From Micromussa lordhowensis (lineage: Eukaryota > Cnidaria > Anthozoa > Scleractinia > Lobophylliidae), in NCBI GenBank assembly GCA_964020085.1, contig OZ026606.1, positions 4,551,423 to 4,615,422 on the forward strand: a DNA stretch of 64,000 bases, read 5' to 3'. Positions 34,589 to 46,002 of this stretch are shown one piece after another; the stretch's first letter is position 1; each line of letters begins with the position of its first letter. Below the pieces are notes generated by a model that did no database searches, was not told the DNA's origin, and worked only from the letters and a program-made list of their open reading frames with translations. Both the position numbers and the translations under genes were made by a program.

Positions 34589-36825
34589 TCACAAGAAGTC
34601 AGAACAGGTCTGTGAAATATCTCATCATATGACAACAATAAGCAGTAAACATGTAAAAATAATGCCACAGCATGCATGGCTCAAAGTACATGTGTATTAC
34701 AATTTATAACATACATGTGTAGATGGGACCCTACATTTCCCTTGAGTTCCCAAATGCCCGTCGTGTTTATCACAGTGTAATACACGGCTTAGGCTTCTTT
34801 ATTTGTTAAATAACGGCTCTCATGACCAGTACAACCACATACACTCTCAGATTCCTAATTGTCAAATCTGCACTGACCTTTGTATTGGAACACATCAGAA
34901 TGGTGAAAAGCCTTTCACCTGTCTTCCTAGGATCATGAAAATGATATTACAAGTATGTTAGTCAGGTTTTAGCAAAACATTTGCACTTTGGAGATGGCTA
35001 AGCAGTTGTAAATTGCAGAAGACAGTATGTGTGTCAATATGTACATGCAATGTCTGAATGTTGTCTGATTATCACAGAACACATGTGCAGTGCACAGGCC
35101 TCAATCACTTTGAATTATAGAGCTGTCTCTGACTTAAGGTTTTCAACAAAAGCATTCAGTCATATGCTTGTCTTTTAAAATTTCTTCATTGACAGCAACA
35201 ACATATCCATCATGATAGGATTTCATGGTATACATTAACTTTTACCTGAATGGCTGCCATACCCTTGCCATTTTCATACACAAGATAGTAACATAGGTTT
35301 GAATCTGGAATGTACAAATGTGTAACAGATATATGTTATTTCAGCCTTTTGTCACAACAAAGGTTTACCCCCATTACAGTGTGTAACAGATGAGTCAGAC
35401 AAGTCGTAAAGAAAGATGTTTAACTATAGTATTATCATCATCAGTCCCAAGACATATTCTATCCGTTGCTCATGAAAATACTGTATCACATTCAACTACT
35501 TATGCTGAAAATTCCACTTCACCACTAGGCACCCTTCCTCAAGTTTCCAAAGTCAAATTAGCACTTGAGCACTAAATTGAATCATGACAGTTCATTTACA
35601 TGGCGTACCAGTTGTGATAAACCAACCACTCAGACAACAGATAAGAGAATACTTTTCTCTTCAGCGTTTCTGTCGTGAAACTCAAAGCGAGCTGGGATTA
35701 TTCTAGTAATCACAGTGGATTGGTCCAGAAACTAATTATTTATTATATTGAAGATCTTAACTTTTGGACTAAGCAACCTTTCTGCCATCTCCACAAGTCG
35801 CACATTCTCATACAGTAATACTATAGATCACACTCTCAAAAAGACAAGCTGAAATGTAGGTTGCTTTGCAGAATTTGGAGATACAGTCAACTTTCAATAT
35901 AGCAGAGACGCTTGGGACCATCACTTGGTGTCTGCAATAGTGAAAATTTGCAAATAATCAGGGTGCGATGAAAATGAATCAATTTTTGGTTGTGAAGTGT
36001 CACATATCATAAACTGCTATACTTGTACAGTACTGGTCAAAGGGATTGCAGATTTACACGCGTAAAGAATCTGTACTATATGTACATTTCATGCAGTGAC
36101 CATGCACCTTACACACAAATACATGAAAATGCGTGTAATTACACACATGCAATTTTACGCGGTAGACGTGATATTGCATGTAAAATTACACACAGCCGTT
36201 TAACTGAAACTCATTGAGTGCATTTAATGAGAACAGAATATTAGAAGTGTGTGTAATGTAAAAAAAAAGACATTTACCATAAATCATTAACCATACTGGA
36301 CTGCTCTGTGATACAGTTTAGTCTTTCATCTTTCTTCTCTAATCTGGTTGTCAAACATTTCTGGAAAAAAAAAGAATTTTGCTGTTGTAGTTTCAACAAG
36401 CGGCACCAGTGACTGGCAGGCGTGCTAGGATACACTGAGATAACAGAACATAAACAGATGTCGCTTTCAATTTTAAATTGCAGCAATCAGTCTACTTTAT
36501 AACAATCCAAAGATAAAATAAAATATTTCGTACTCCAAAACACTCAGACTGATTTACTGGTGTTCAAAAGCTTTACCCAAGTTTTTTCTCCCTTTTCATG
36601 AGAAACAACAAGCAGGGCTCGAATTTGCAACTAATACAGTCCCACTTGCAACTTAATTTTTCTTATTTGCGACTAGCTTCAACTACTGTTGCTGGCAAAG
36701 CAAGACAAAATTGGTCAGTTTAATTTGCCAATCTAAAATACATGTACCTTTGGTAGCATTTAAGTCAATACTTTTCTCCTCCAAGATTTGAACTTCATGT
36801 ATATCAATATCAACAGAATAGTCAT
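34589..36825 (-). CDS. Candidate exons of an unidentified gene
   Basis: Five minus-strand segments with splice signals and open frames: 36825-36748 (DYSVDIDIHEVQILEEKS..., phase 1 in and out), 36360-36278 (strong polypyrimidine acceptor; KCLTTRLEKKDERLN..., phase 0 to 2), 35304-35246 (SNLCYYLVYENGKGMAAIQ, ends phase 0), 34922-34878 (TGERLFTILMCSNTK, phase 0 to 0) and possibly 34609-34589 (stops at TGA). The charged EVQILEEK / TRLEKKDERL parts look like coiled coil. Exons three to five join in phase. The first two do not join each other or the third directly, so small exons are missing or some calls are wrong. I do not recognise the family. Promoter-proximal exons may lie beyond the repeat units to the right. 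Confidence 0.4.
35625..35719. repeat. 95-bp direct repeat, copy 1
   Basis: Runs from CCACTCAGAC to ATCACAGTGGA and matches 36953-37045 in the same orientation, sharing CTCAAAGCGAGCTGGGATTA. Origin unknown; it is probably the end of a dispersed element. Confidence 0.7.
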
Positions 36826-36952
36826 CTACATCACTCAATATTCAGTGGCTTTTGCACAGCTAGTGACAAATAAAAAATTCTCAAGGTCATTCTTTCTAAG
36901 AAAAACATCTAGCACCAATGCCACATCATGTCGGCTTTGCTGGCATGAGCAA

Positions 36953-37045
36953 TCCACTCAGACAAAGAAAGAGAATGCTTTTTTCTTCAACGTTCCCCTT
37001 GAGGAACTCAAAGCGAGCTGGGATTATTCTAGTCATCACAGTGGA
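36953..37045. repeat. 95-bp direct repeat, copy 2
   Basis: Second copy of the repeat at 35625-35719, with several substitutions in the first half and an almost identical second half. Confidence 0.7.
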
Positions 37046-37613
37046 CTCTAAAATCATTAACAAAAAGCAAGCTTTCGATTCATAAAACCATATAAGCCTA
37101 AGCTCAAGTCTTTACTCGCACATGCTCCGCACATGCTAAGAACCTGCATGGAGCACGACCTACGTGTTCCAGCCTCAACAGGAAGTTTCTGAAACTACTT
37201 TTTACATCAAAAAGAAGTTAATCGTATCTTTGAAGCTAAGGCTGCGAATAAGGTAACAAACAACCCCAAAATACCTCTTTTGAAAAGGGCAAAAAGCCTC
37301 CGATCCACAACGCCAAACTGCCAACTACTTTGTGCAAAACCATGTGCTCGCATATGACGATCGCATAGGCATATGGGAACTGTAACATGCTTGGCTGCAT
37401 AGCATGCTGGGTGTTTTAAGCCCCATATGAAAGGAACAGGGGACCTGGGGAATAAAAGGAGTAGACAGGCACAAGACGTACAAATAATAAGAGTAGATGT
37501 CAAATTATTGAAAAGCCAGTTTTATTAATCCTAATAACATAACAATGTTTTGACCAGAACAGGGCCCCATATAAAACGAGCCGACGCACGCAAGTGCTCA
37601 AACAAGAAAGCGC

Positions 37614-37853
37614 ACATTCTCGTCCCCAGAGCCTACGATTCTTCTGGCCTGTGGCTGGGATCGAGAGCTCTGGACGGACCCGATTTTCTGAGCATGCGCA
37701 GAGTATTCGTTTCGCATTGTCAACCAATCAGATTTGCTGGATTTGACGGGAAGTCCGTGAACCACGGACTTCCGGTGTTGGACCAGGGCGGAAAAAGGCC
37801 AAACCAGAGCTCTCGATCCCAACCACAGGTCAGAAGGATCGTACGGCTCTGGG
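37614..37853. mobile_element. hAT-like MITE, damaged copy
   Basis: Same element as 44416-44649: left end CATTCTCGTCCCCAGAGCC, inner AGAGCTCTGG / CCAGAGCTCTCGATCCCA arms, right end GGCTCTGGGGA. The last bases and the right target duplication are deleted here relative to unit B. Confidence 0.75.
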
Positions 37854-39119
37854 GAGCGCCACCACCTTCTTTATTGCCTAGGCATGCACAGGCAACCCAA
37901 TTTCATCACTAATTTCATCCCATTTGGCGCTCTGAAGTGAAAACGACATTGTTAGGCCCGAACCTAAGTCAATAATTAAATTCCACTTAAAGATTATGTC
38001 CAGTCCGTACTGCCCACTCTCGAGAGTTTTTTTTGCATTTTTTGTTTTGTTTCATGTAAGACATCACAAAGTGTAAACATTTCGCAACTACTTACATGAG
38101 GTAAATTCAAAGTTTCAAAACAACAGCCTTTATTGATGCGAAGCGGTCGAAGCTTTATGCTTCGTTCTTTCCACTTGATGAAACAACTTCGCAGCTGTAA
38201 AAATTAATGAAGCTGTTGGAAAAAGAATTTGAAAGGCCTCAAAGATTAGGTATGTGGCTCTTAACGAATAACATCGATTCGCATTCCATCGAATGGGAAC
38301 TTACAGTGTTTATAAACATTATGGTGCTGAGACTGTGCAATACGCCATTCTTCGACCTCGCTCTTTTTGGCTCCCTACCCCTTCCCCGTTTTACTCCTGC
38401 AACGCAGGCTATAAGAACGGCAGAAGCACGACGTTTGAGACCACTCAGTTGGGCTGAGTTGGCTGAATTAAGTTTGGCGACCACGTAGCATGGCAGACTT
38501 CGCCGTGCCGCACTGCAGTAGCGCGACTTGGCCTTGCCGAACTGAATTCATAGTCTGCTACATGAGCTGTCGTTGCTTTCTACCATCAACTTCTGTGGAT
38601 ATTCGTGGCAACTGAATTAAATTCAAGCCACTGCCGGGCCAAATTGGCACTGCAGAAGCAGAACATTTCGACTAGGCCTTAATTCTAGTAACAATATGTA
38701 ACTACATCAGATGTAGTTTTGGCGGGACTCTCGAAACAATGCTAAGGCGAGTCATTTTGTTTTATTTACAGTTTTAAACCTGACTGGAATAGTGACAAAT
38801 GATTAAGCCAAGTAAAGACTACGAATGTTGATGAGTTTTAAAAATGATCGAAACTCTAACAATTCATAACTCTCTTAACAAAATTTTAATTCGATTTAAT
38901 GCAGTTCTGGTAGCTATCTACAAATATAAAAAATTTCTATATACACAAAAGAATTTATAAACTGGTATAAAATTTGTGAGATAGTGTATCTCTTACTTTT
39001 TTGACTTTGCTTTAACTTTCTGAATGGTGTCTTTTCTCTACAAAACCCTGGCTCCGGATTTACCCCAGAGGAAAGATCTTAAAAGCATGTTAAATTCCTT
39101 TTTTATAAAGATTGATTGT

Positions 39120-39546
39120 GTCTAGTGTCTTTACTTGCCCCAACCGAATATATTACCAGCTGGTCGGGTGAATAACAGTACATCAGTGTCTACGTCAAGC
39201 TACAAGTTCAGTGATAAGGCCTCTCACATTTTCAAATATCTGAAGAATTCTCGAGATTGTCGCACATTATGTTTGGCAGATTGTTTCCATGTTTTGGATC
39301 ACGCCTCCAGTAGTTTCCAACTTAAGACAAATGAGGCTATTCATATTCAAAGAGAACAACCCTCTTTAAATCAACAATTACATCATGTAAATCCAAACTA
39401 TCCTTATAATTATCACACTTTTGCGCTTTGCAATTGCGCCATTTTGTTGTTACAATTAGCATTTTTTTACTTATTATAAATTCTACTTCCAACGCTTTGT
39501 AATAAATCAACTGAAGATGACAGGAGAATCTGTCGAAACATGTCTT
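39120..39546 (+). pseudogene. Penelope-like element 3' end with hammerhead-like motif (unit A)
   Basis: The plus-strand frame reads SDKASHIFKYLKNSRDCR, CFHVLDHASSSFQLKTNEAI and QREQPSLNQQLHHVN. This is the pattern at the C-terminal end of the endonuclease region of animal Penelope-like elements. Reverse transcriptase and the endonuclease N-part are absent, so it is a 5'-truncated relic. At 39511-39544 follows CTGAAGA, a GACAG/CTGTC hairpin, then GAAAC: a hammerhead-type core (CUGANGA...GAAA), as reported for Penelope-like elements. It runs tail-to-tail with the deaminase gene. Confidence 0.6.
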
Positions 39547-39887
39547 TGAAACTAAAACGTTTTATCGTTTACCGTTTAAATTTTTGACTTGCCTGCTATT
39601 ATCAAAACCCTTTGAAAAGTCAAGGTAAATGATGATAAAAAATATTTGAAACTCAAGTAAGTAAAAATTATTTAAAAAAGAGCAATACTAAACAATAGAA
39701 AAACGGTAACAAACTTATGGCGTCCGTCTGACAATAAAATATTCAGGGTGACGTTAAAAAACCATCATAACTATGTATTTACAATGATGATATATCGATC
39801 CCAGATCTCTTGTAGACGAATGCTACATTCGCGGATGTTCATCCTATATAGCAAGGTCCAAAAACTAAACTTCAGACAATAATATTC

Positions 39888-41198
39888 TCAGCTTGACTTC
39901 ATTTTCTTCCTTATTTCTGGATAAGACGAAGGACGCTTTGCCAATGTCTTCTGGGTCTCCATTTGATAGCAGGTCACAATTCCTTCTCGGATGTATTCTT
40001 TGATCAAGTCGTAAGACAGTTCCCCTCCTTGACTTTTCTTTATCGTCTCTCCGACCACAACAGTCTCTATGCCACTGAGCTTGATCAAAGGTGCACATTC
40101 ATCACACGGAGGTTTTGTGACAAACAAGACTCCATCTGTCAAATCCTTGGTGTTCCGCACCAGGAGGGCATTTTGTTCGGCGTGGATGACATAAGGGAAC
40201 TTTGTCTCCAACTCAGCATCAGTGTCAGTGGCTCGTGGAAATTCACCATATAACGCCTTGGATGGAAAGCCATTCCAACCAAGAGCTGCAACTTCTACTG
40301 GATTTTTACCCGTCACGATGACAGCTCCAACACCAGTCTTAGGGTCATCAGTCTGGCGAGCGAGCATCTTGGCAAAGATCATCATATGGTAAGCCATCTT
40401 GAAGTCGGGGTATTCTGCGTTGGCACCACAATCGCTTACCGCATTAGAATCTTCTGTAATCTTCACCTTTCTGAATACAATATCCTTGTCCATTGGCGCC
40501 TTGACAACGGCAATCCATTTCATTAGGGATCCAAAATCACTTTGGACTTGAGATTTCATCCTCTTATCCAGGCATGGCCAAGGAAGACATATTTGAGCAC
40601 ACTCGATCCAATCGGTGTTCCACCAGTCTTGGAAAAGCTTCTCGTGGCAAATGTGAACATCCACTGGTGTTATTTCTTCTGGAAGCCTCTTCTCGTCTTT
40701 CGTCAAAACCCTCTCTTCAACGCAAGGGACGAAAACCGACTGACCTACTGGGCTAACTTTGAACAGATTATCTGCTCTCGCCAACTCTCCTTCGTCTTCT
40801 GATTCCGGTTCTATAGGTAGATAAAACACACGAGATACTCTGGACTGTACAAGAAGCTTAGCACAAAGGGAGCAAGGTTTCCGGGAAACGAAGACTTTAC
40901 AACCCTCAAGTTTGCCACAATGGTTGACCATGACACGAGTGACTCCATGGACGCCATCACGACTGCAATCGGCAGCCAATACTCGATCGTTTGGCAAAAC
41001 AAACACCACTCCAACTTTCTTGAATTTCTTTGAGTTGCTGTTATTTTTATGTGACTGTTCTCTCGAGAACTGCGAAGGAAACCTTTCCATCCACAGGGCT
41101 AATACCATATACAAGTTTTCTTTCGTTATTCTCGTCTCCCGCTTTTCACAGTCGCTTGCTGTCTTCATCAATTTATCTTGTGAAATAGTGCCCGCCAT
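39888..41198 (-). CDS. CDADC1: CDADC1-like double cytidine deaminase, copy A
   Basis: Single uninterrupted 436-residue frame; ATG at 41198 in good context (A at -3, G at +4). Two deaminase-fold domains. The N-domain (about 63-130) has FVSRKPCSLCAKLL with a PCxxC zinc motif, but the histidine block reads HGV (84-86), so the catalytic Glu of HAE is missing. The C-domain (about 268-385) has HAEQNALL at 339-346 and PPCDECAP at 363-370, a complete zinc and proton-shuttle set of the dCMP-deaminase family. This N-inactive/C-active arrangement suits CDADC1, which deaminates deoxycytidine nucleotides; the precise substrate here is inferred. Human CDADC1 is somewhat longer and its gene has many introns. 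No intron is visible here, suggesting a retrocopy origin. A Lys/Ser-rich C-terminus may be a nuclear signal. The upstream region holds an LTR-like insertion. Confidence 0.88.
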   Translation of the reverse strand: MAGTISQDKLMKTASDCEKRETRITKENLYMVLALWMERFPSQFSREQSHKNNSNSKKFKKVGVVFVLPNDRVLAADCSRDGVHGVTRVMVNHCGKLEGCKVFVSRKPCSLCAKLLVQSRVSRVFYLPIEPESEDEGELARADNLFKVSPVGQSVFVPCVEERVLTKDEKRLPEEITPVDVHICHEKLFQDWWNTDWIECAQICLPWPCLDKRMKSQVQSDFGSLMKWIAVVKAPMDKDIVFRKVKITEDSNAVSDCGANAEYPDFKMAYHMMIFAKMLARQTDDPKTGVGAVIVTGKNPVEVAALGWNGFPSKALYGEFPRATDTDAELETKFPYVIHAEQNALLVRNTKDLTDGVLFVTKPPCDECAPLIKLSGIETVVVGETIKKSQGGELSYDLIKEYIREGIVTCYQMETQKTLAKRPSSYPEIRKKMKSS

Positions 41199-41339
41199 TT
41201 TACGTGAATTCTGCTTCCTCCTTGATTCGACAACTGTAGAATACAGATGACTGAATCGAATAACGCAGATGCACGAGAAACTGAAAGTTTAAAGATCATT
41301 TAAACACTACGGCATACCTTTAATCTTTAGGGTTTTTTT

Positions 41340-41631
41340 TGTCGGAAGCAGTGTGATTAGTGCTGTAAACGATTGTGAACTCTCACCGGAAATCGAGCGT
41401 CGCGTCATGTCTACTCTGTATGAATAAGCTGTTTATCCTTTCGTCTAAAATATCCTTAGCCAATCAGCTTACGTTCAATTAAGGTGTGCTATAACATGAG
41501 ACAACAATGAGTGAGTGTGTTGCCAGTGAGAGATCGAGGTTGAGCCGAACTTTGTTGTGCACGCGGACTGAGAATAAAAGTAACTGGAAGAGAAAACAGC
41601 GACAGTGTGGGTTCCTGACTTATTTCCCACA
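41340..41631 (-). mobile_element. Solo-LTR-like insertion upstream of deaminase copy A
   Basis: A 292-bp segment present in unit A but absent at the matching place in unit B (about 48199). It begins TGTCGGAAG and ends TTTCCCACA (TG...CA borders). It contains AATAAA (GAATAAAAGT) and sits in a T-run with TTTT on both sides, compatible with a 4-5-bp target duplication. These are features of a Ty3-type solo LTR. Orientation is uncertain. It lies about 140 bases upstream of the deaminase start codon, so it may alter its promoter. Confidence 0.65.
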
Positions 41632-42942
41632 TTTTCCCTCCGCCATGCCGTCTGCTTTCTATTTGGCGATATTTAAAAAATGAGGTAACGAAGTGTTCAT
41701 GCATGCACTCAGTTGTCTTGTACTCTCTATCTCACTCAGTTCAGTTTATCCTGGCCGTGCAAATCAAAGTTGAAATGATTTTTTATCATTGTTATTTCTT
41801 GATTTTGAGTCTCAAACTGGGATTTTTGTGAATCATGGATTAATTATACAGGATAAATATAACCAACAACAACCAGTTCTGAGAAATGTCAGGGGTTTCC
41901 CCTTGTAAAAGGTCCTTATGTCACACTCTTCCATAGTACTTAAGCTTTATTTTAACTTTACTTCAATATATCATCAAACATGAACGCTCTGTGGTTGATT
42001 AATTAGAACTACATTTGAGTTCCCCAGAATATTATTACATGATGCAAAAGTGTTTTCGAAGAAATGTGAGGGGGTCACCCCTCTCCTCTTACACAGATTT
42101 GTTTAATAGTTAATGAACTTCCGCTTTCGATTTATTTATATCGCATCATTAATTGTAGATACACAGAATTTCCTAGAAACTTTGGAAGCCAGCTGGAGTT
42201 CAATTCCACGGAGCTGTTTTGAAAACACTAGTTGAGGGAATAGCTGTAAGGCAAAATACGCTTTTGGGTAACTAATTTATAGTTTTACGGCTTACAATCA
42301 GTTTGTTGAGAGCAGAAAAACGGCACGTTTTTTTGCAGCGATATACCAGTGGCAATCGCTGTCATACGGCGGCAGCGAAATCATACACCATTACTACATC
42401 CGCCTCTTGGTAGGAGCTGATATTATTCTTTGTGGCTACAGGTCACCCCAAGATTAATAAAAAGACGGAATTTATCTGATTTGAATGATCTCGACAAACT
42501 GGCGTTTATTTTTTCTCTGGTGATCTGCCCGAGCAGGAAGACTAGCTAGCTTGGAATACTGATCGCATTCACGCACACAGAACATTTCCACTGCGAACTA
42601 TTTGTACTTAGCCTCACCATTTAAAATTTAAATTGGCTGATCTAGGACTGTGGATGCATGATAAGCTACAGTTCATGTGGGTCTTCAAGAAGGCAACGTT
42701 AATTCGAGCTGTCTAAGGTTAACATCATTTTTGCTCAAAAACGTTTACGTGAAGCAAATCGTGACATTCGCCACTCGAAAAACAAAAGCGATGTATAACT
42801 GCTCAGTATAGATCTCCATGTAAATCGCCTTCTTGTAGTGCTGAAGTTCAAACGTCGCATGTGACATATATCGAATCTAATACATATTGATTTGACTCGG
42901 CTCGAATTTATTTAAAATGTTTGAAATTTTGTTTCAATGCTA

Positions 42943-43191
42943 GAATCCACCGTAGGAAAAAAGATGGCGGCTGTACATTTTACCACAATACCTTGCGAAC
43001 CTAGCACAGCGTATAATAACAAGGAAAGCCAAATTTTGACAATATTTGTCCCTGTACTAAGGACATTGTGTATCGTAGGTTTGAAGATTTTATAACCCTT
43101 CTGTACCTTTTTATGAACGTTGTTAAAGTTTCCGTGCGCTAAGAACTGTGGTTAAATGTACCAGTCGCCATCTTTTTTCCTACGGAGGATT
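42943..43191. repeat. Foldback element
   Basis: Arms 42943-42986 and 43149-43191: AATCCACCGTAGGAAAAAAG pairs with CTTTTTTCCTACGGAGGATT-type sequence, and TGTACATTTTACCAC pairs with GTGGTTAAATGTACC. Non-coding. Confidence 0.85.
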
Positions 43192-43789
43192 GAGTTGTCT
43201 CGAATCTATGCCAACCTCGTTCCTGGGCATAATTCATGAGTAAAATCCAACATGGCGACGGTGAGAATCACGTGCACTGTGACGAATAAGCTTCTAGTCT
43301 AAATATCCTCGAGAGGAAACGGTACTTACCGCAGAAAAAGGCGGTTCGTTTTAAGGAGTTTTCTCATATTTTTTACTTTCGCTGATGCAACGAAACTGGA
43401 AAAAAATGTCGCCTTCTTTTCCCGCTATCAGTGACTGACAAGCAGTACACTGAGCGTACGTCAGACATGGCAAATGCACTCAGTGAATACACTGACGTGT
43501 CCTGCCAACTCTGCCATTTATCTTTCCGAATCACCTATCATCTTGTAAACATCTAGGCAAGCTGAAATAATTTATGCATTCGAATTGGCTCATGTGAAAT
43601 GGATGAATGAATAACTTTATTACCGTTTATAAAATTCGACGTATAAAACAAAAACAGTCAAACGTTTGTCGGTTATCGTTCGACTGACCATACTCAGTCC
43701 AAGCTACGGCAAGAGTCGCATTTGGTTCAAATCTGTCGAATTTCATTGATTTAGACGTCGCTTAACTTCATATGTATTTTAACTGTGAA

Positions 43790-44032
43790 TTAGATTCTGC
43801 ACACTTGAAATGTTACATTACATTCATATCTTTCTGTGAGCCCTTTCTTATTGACAACTTTGAAGCTTTCCCGCCCAAATGTGAAGTTCCCACGACGGTC
43901 TTTGCTTTGAAATTCACCGTCATATATTACTAAATCTTCATCTACTTCTCTGAGGAAGTCCTCAATGCTTTTGCTGCTCTCAATATGCCAGTAAAGGGAT
44001 TTTCGCAAATTTGGCGCATATTTTTGACTCAC
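43790..44032 (-). other. Unassigned 80-codon open frame
   Basis: A minus-strand frame without an ATG (opens at GTG after a stop) ends in TAA at 43790. It reads like real protein: charged and balanced, with SIEDFLREVDEDLVIYDGEF and RRGNFTFGRESFKVV. It could be an exon of a gene (a donor-like GTGTGC lies near its end) or a retroelement remnant. No family recognised. Confidence 0.25.
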
Positions 44033-44407
44033 TCAGACTGTGATGACAGCGAACAACTCTCGAGGGAACTTCACATTGCCTTGTTGGACTTTGTAAGGAG
44101 GCGTGACCGTTAATCACATTCGCGTATCCTGATTGGCTAACTTGTAAAAACGTTTGTTGGGTGGCCACGGTAAGGCGCGTCGCACTGTAAGCGCCATATG
44201 AAAGGAACAGGGGACTGGGGAAATAAAAGGAGTAACAAAGACAGGCACAAGACGTACAAATAATAAGAGTAGATGTCAAATTATTGAAAAGCAAGTTTTA
44301 TTAATACTAATAACATAACAATATTTTGACCAGAACAGATCCCCATATAAAACGAGCCAACTTTTGACGCTAGACAGGTCCTCGACGCACGCAAGTGCTC
44401 AAACAAG

Positions 44408-44657
44408 AAAGCGCACATTCTCGTCCCCAGAGCCTACGATCCTTCTGGACTGTGGCTGGGATCGAGAGCTCTGGCCGGACCCGATTTTCTGAACATGCGC
44501 AGAGTATTCGTTTCGCATTGTCAACCAATCAGATTTGCTGGATTTGACGGGAAGTCCGTGAATCACGGACTTCCGGTGTTGGACCAAACCAGAGCTCTCG
44601 ATCCCAACCACAGGCCAGAAGGATCGTACGGCTCTGGGGACGAGAATGGAAAGCGCA
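44408..44657. mobile_element. hAT-like MITE with 8-bp target duplication
   Basis: Element 44416-44649 begins CATTCTCGTCCCCAGAGCC and ends GGCTCTGGGGACGAGAATGG, flanked by AAAGCGCA on both sides (44408-44415, 44650-44657). An 8-bp duplication with short inverted ends fits a non-autonomous hAT element. It is shared with unit A, so it pre-dates the duplication. Confidence 0.85.
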
Positions 44658-46002
44658 GACAAGTTGTTTCAAGCCACCACCTTCTTTATTGCCTAGGCAT
44701 GCACAGGCAACCCAATTTCATCACTACTGTCATTCCATTTGGCGCTCTGAAGTTAAAACGACATTGTTAGGCCCGAACCTAAGTCAAGAATTAAATTCGA
44801 CTTAAAGATTATGTCCAGTCCGTACTCCGCACTCTCGAGAGTTTTTTTGCATTTTTTGTTTTGTTTCATGTAAGACATCACAAAGTGTAAACATTTCGCA
44901 AATACTTACATGAAGTAAATTCAAAGTTTCAAAACAACAGCCTTTATGGATGCGAAGCGGTCGAAGATTTATGCTTCGTTCTTTCTCATTTCACTTGATG
45001 AAACAACTTTCCAGCTGTAAAAATCAATGAAGCTGGACGTTGGAAAAGGAATTTGAAAGGCCTCAAAGATTAGGTATGCGGCTCTTAACGAAGGATTCGC
45101 ATTCTATCGAATGGGAACTTAAAGTGTTTATAAATATTAGGGTGCTGAGACTGCGCAATACGGACTGGAAATCATCTTTAAGTACGCCATTCTTCGACCT
45201 CGCTTTTTTTGGCTCCCTACCCCTTCCCCGTTGTACTCCTGCAACAACGCAGGCTATAAGAACGGCAGAAGCACAACGTTTGAGACCACTCAGTTAGGCT
45301 GAGCTGGCTGAATTAAGTTTGGCGACCACGTAGCATGGCAGGCTTTGCCGTGTCGCACTGCAGTAGTGCGACTTGGCCTTGCCGAACTGAATTCATAGTC
45401 TGCTACATAAGCTGTCGTTACTTTCTACCATTTAAAATGGTCTTCAAAGCAAACTTCTGTGGATATTCGTGGTGACTGTATTAAATTCAAGCCACTGCCG
45501 GGCCAAATTCATTTGAGTTTGGCATTGCAGAAGCACAACATTTCGACTAGGCCTTAATTCTAATAACAATATGTAGCTACATCAGACGTAGTTTTGGCGG
45601 GACTCTCGAAACAATGCTAAGGCGAGTCATTTTCGTTTATTTACAGTTTTAAACCTGACTGGAATTGACAAATGATTAAGCCAAGTAAAGACTACGAATG
45701 TTGATGAGTTTTAAAAATGATCGAAACTCTAACAATTCATAACTCTCTTAACGAAATTTTAATTCGATTTAATGCAGTTCTGGTAGCTATCTACAAATTT
45801 AAAAAATTTCTATATACACAAAAGAATTTACAAACTGGTATAAAATTTGTGAGATAGTGTATCTCTTACTTATTGACTGTGCTTTAACTTTCTGAATGGT
45901 GTCTTTTCTCTACAAAACCCTGGCTCGATTTACCCCAGAGGAAAGATCTTAAAAGCATGTTAAATTCCTTTTTTTATAAAGATTGATTGTGTCTAGTGTC
46001 TT

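Larger units (their letters stand above)
37423..42281. repeat. Segmental repeat unit A (deaminase unit)
   Basis: Collinear with unit B (44194-48849) from CCATATGAAAGGAACAGG to TAACTAATTTA, and with unit C from about 61029. The unit holds an hAT-like MITE, non-coding DNA, a Penelope-like 3' end (plus strand) and the deaminase gene (minus strand) with its upstream region. Unit A differs by a solo-LTR-like insertion at 41340-41631 and a damaged MITE right end. Confidence 0.9.
42282..44193. other. Spacer between repeat units A and B
   Basis: Not shared with the repeat units. Contains the foldback at 42943-43191 and an unassigned minus-strand open frame at 43790-44032. Otherwise no feature is recognised. 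Confidence 0.5.

Noticed and set aside
37550..37912. 120-codon open frame on the plus strand
   Set aside because: It spans the hAT-like MITE; the counterpart in unit B is not conserved as a frame.
38207..38488. Plus-strand frame of about 93 codons repeated in all three units
   Set aside because: Repetition follows from the segmental duplication. Lengths and frames differ between copies and no family is recognised.
39963..41250. Plus-strand open frames opposite the deaminase gene
   Set aside because: Antisense shadows of the deaminase coding sequence, repeated at the same places in copies B and C.
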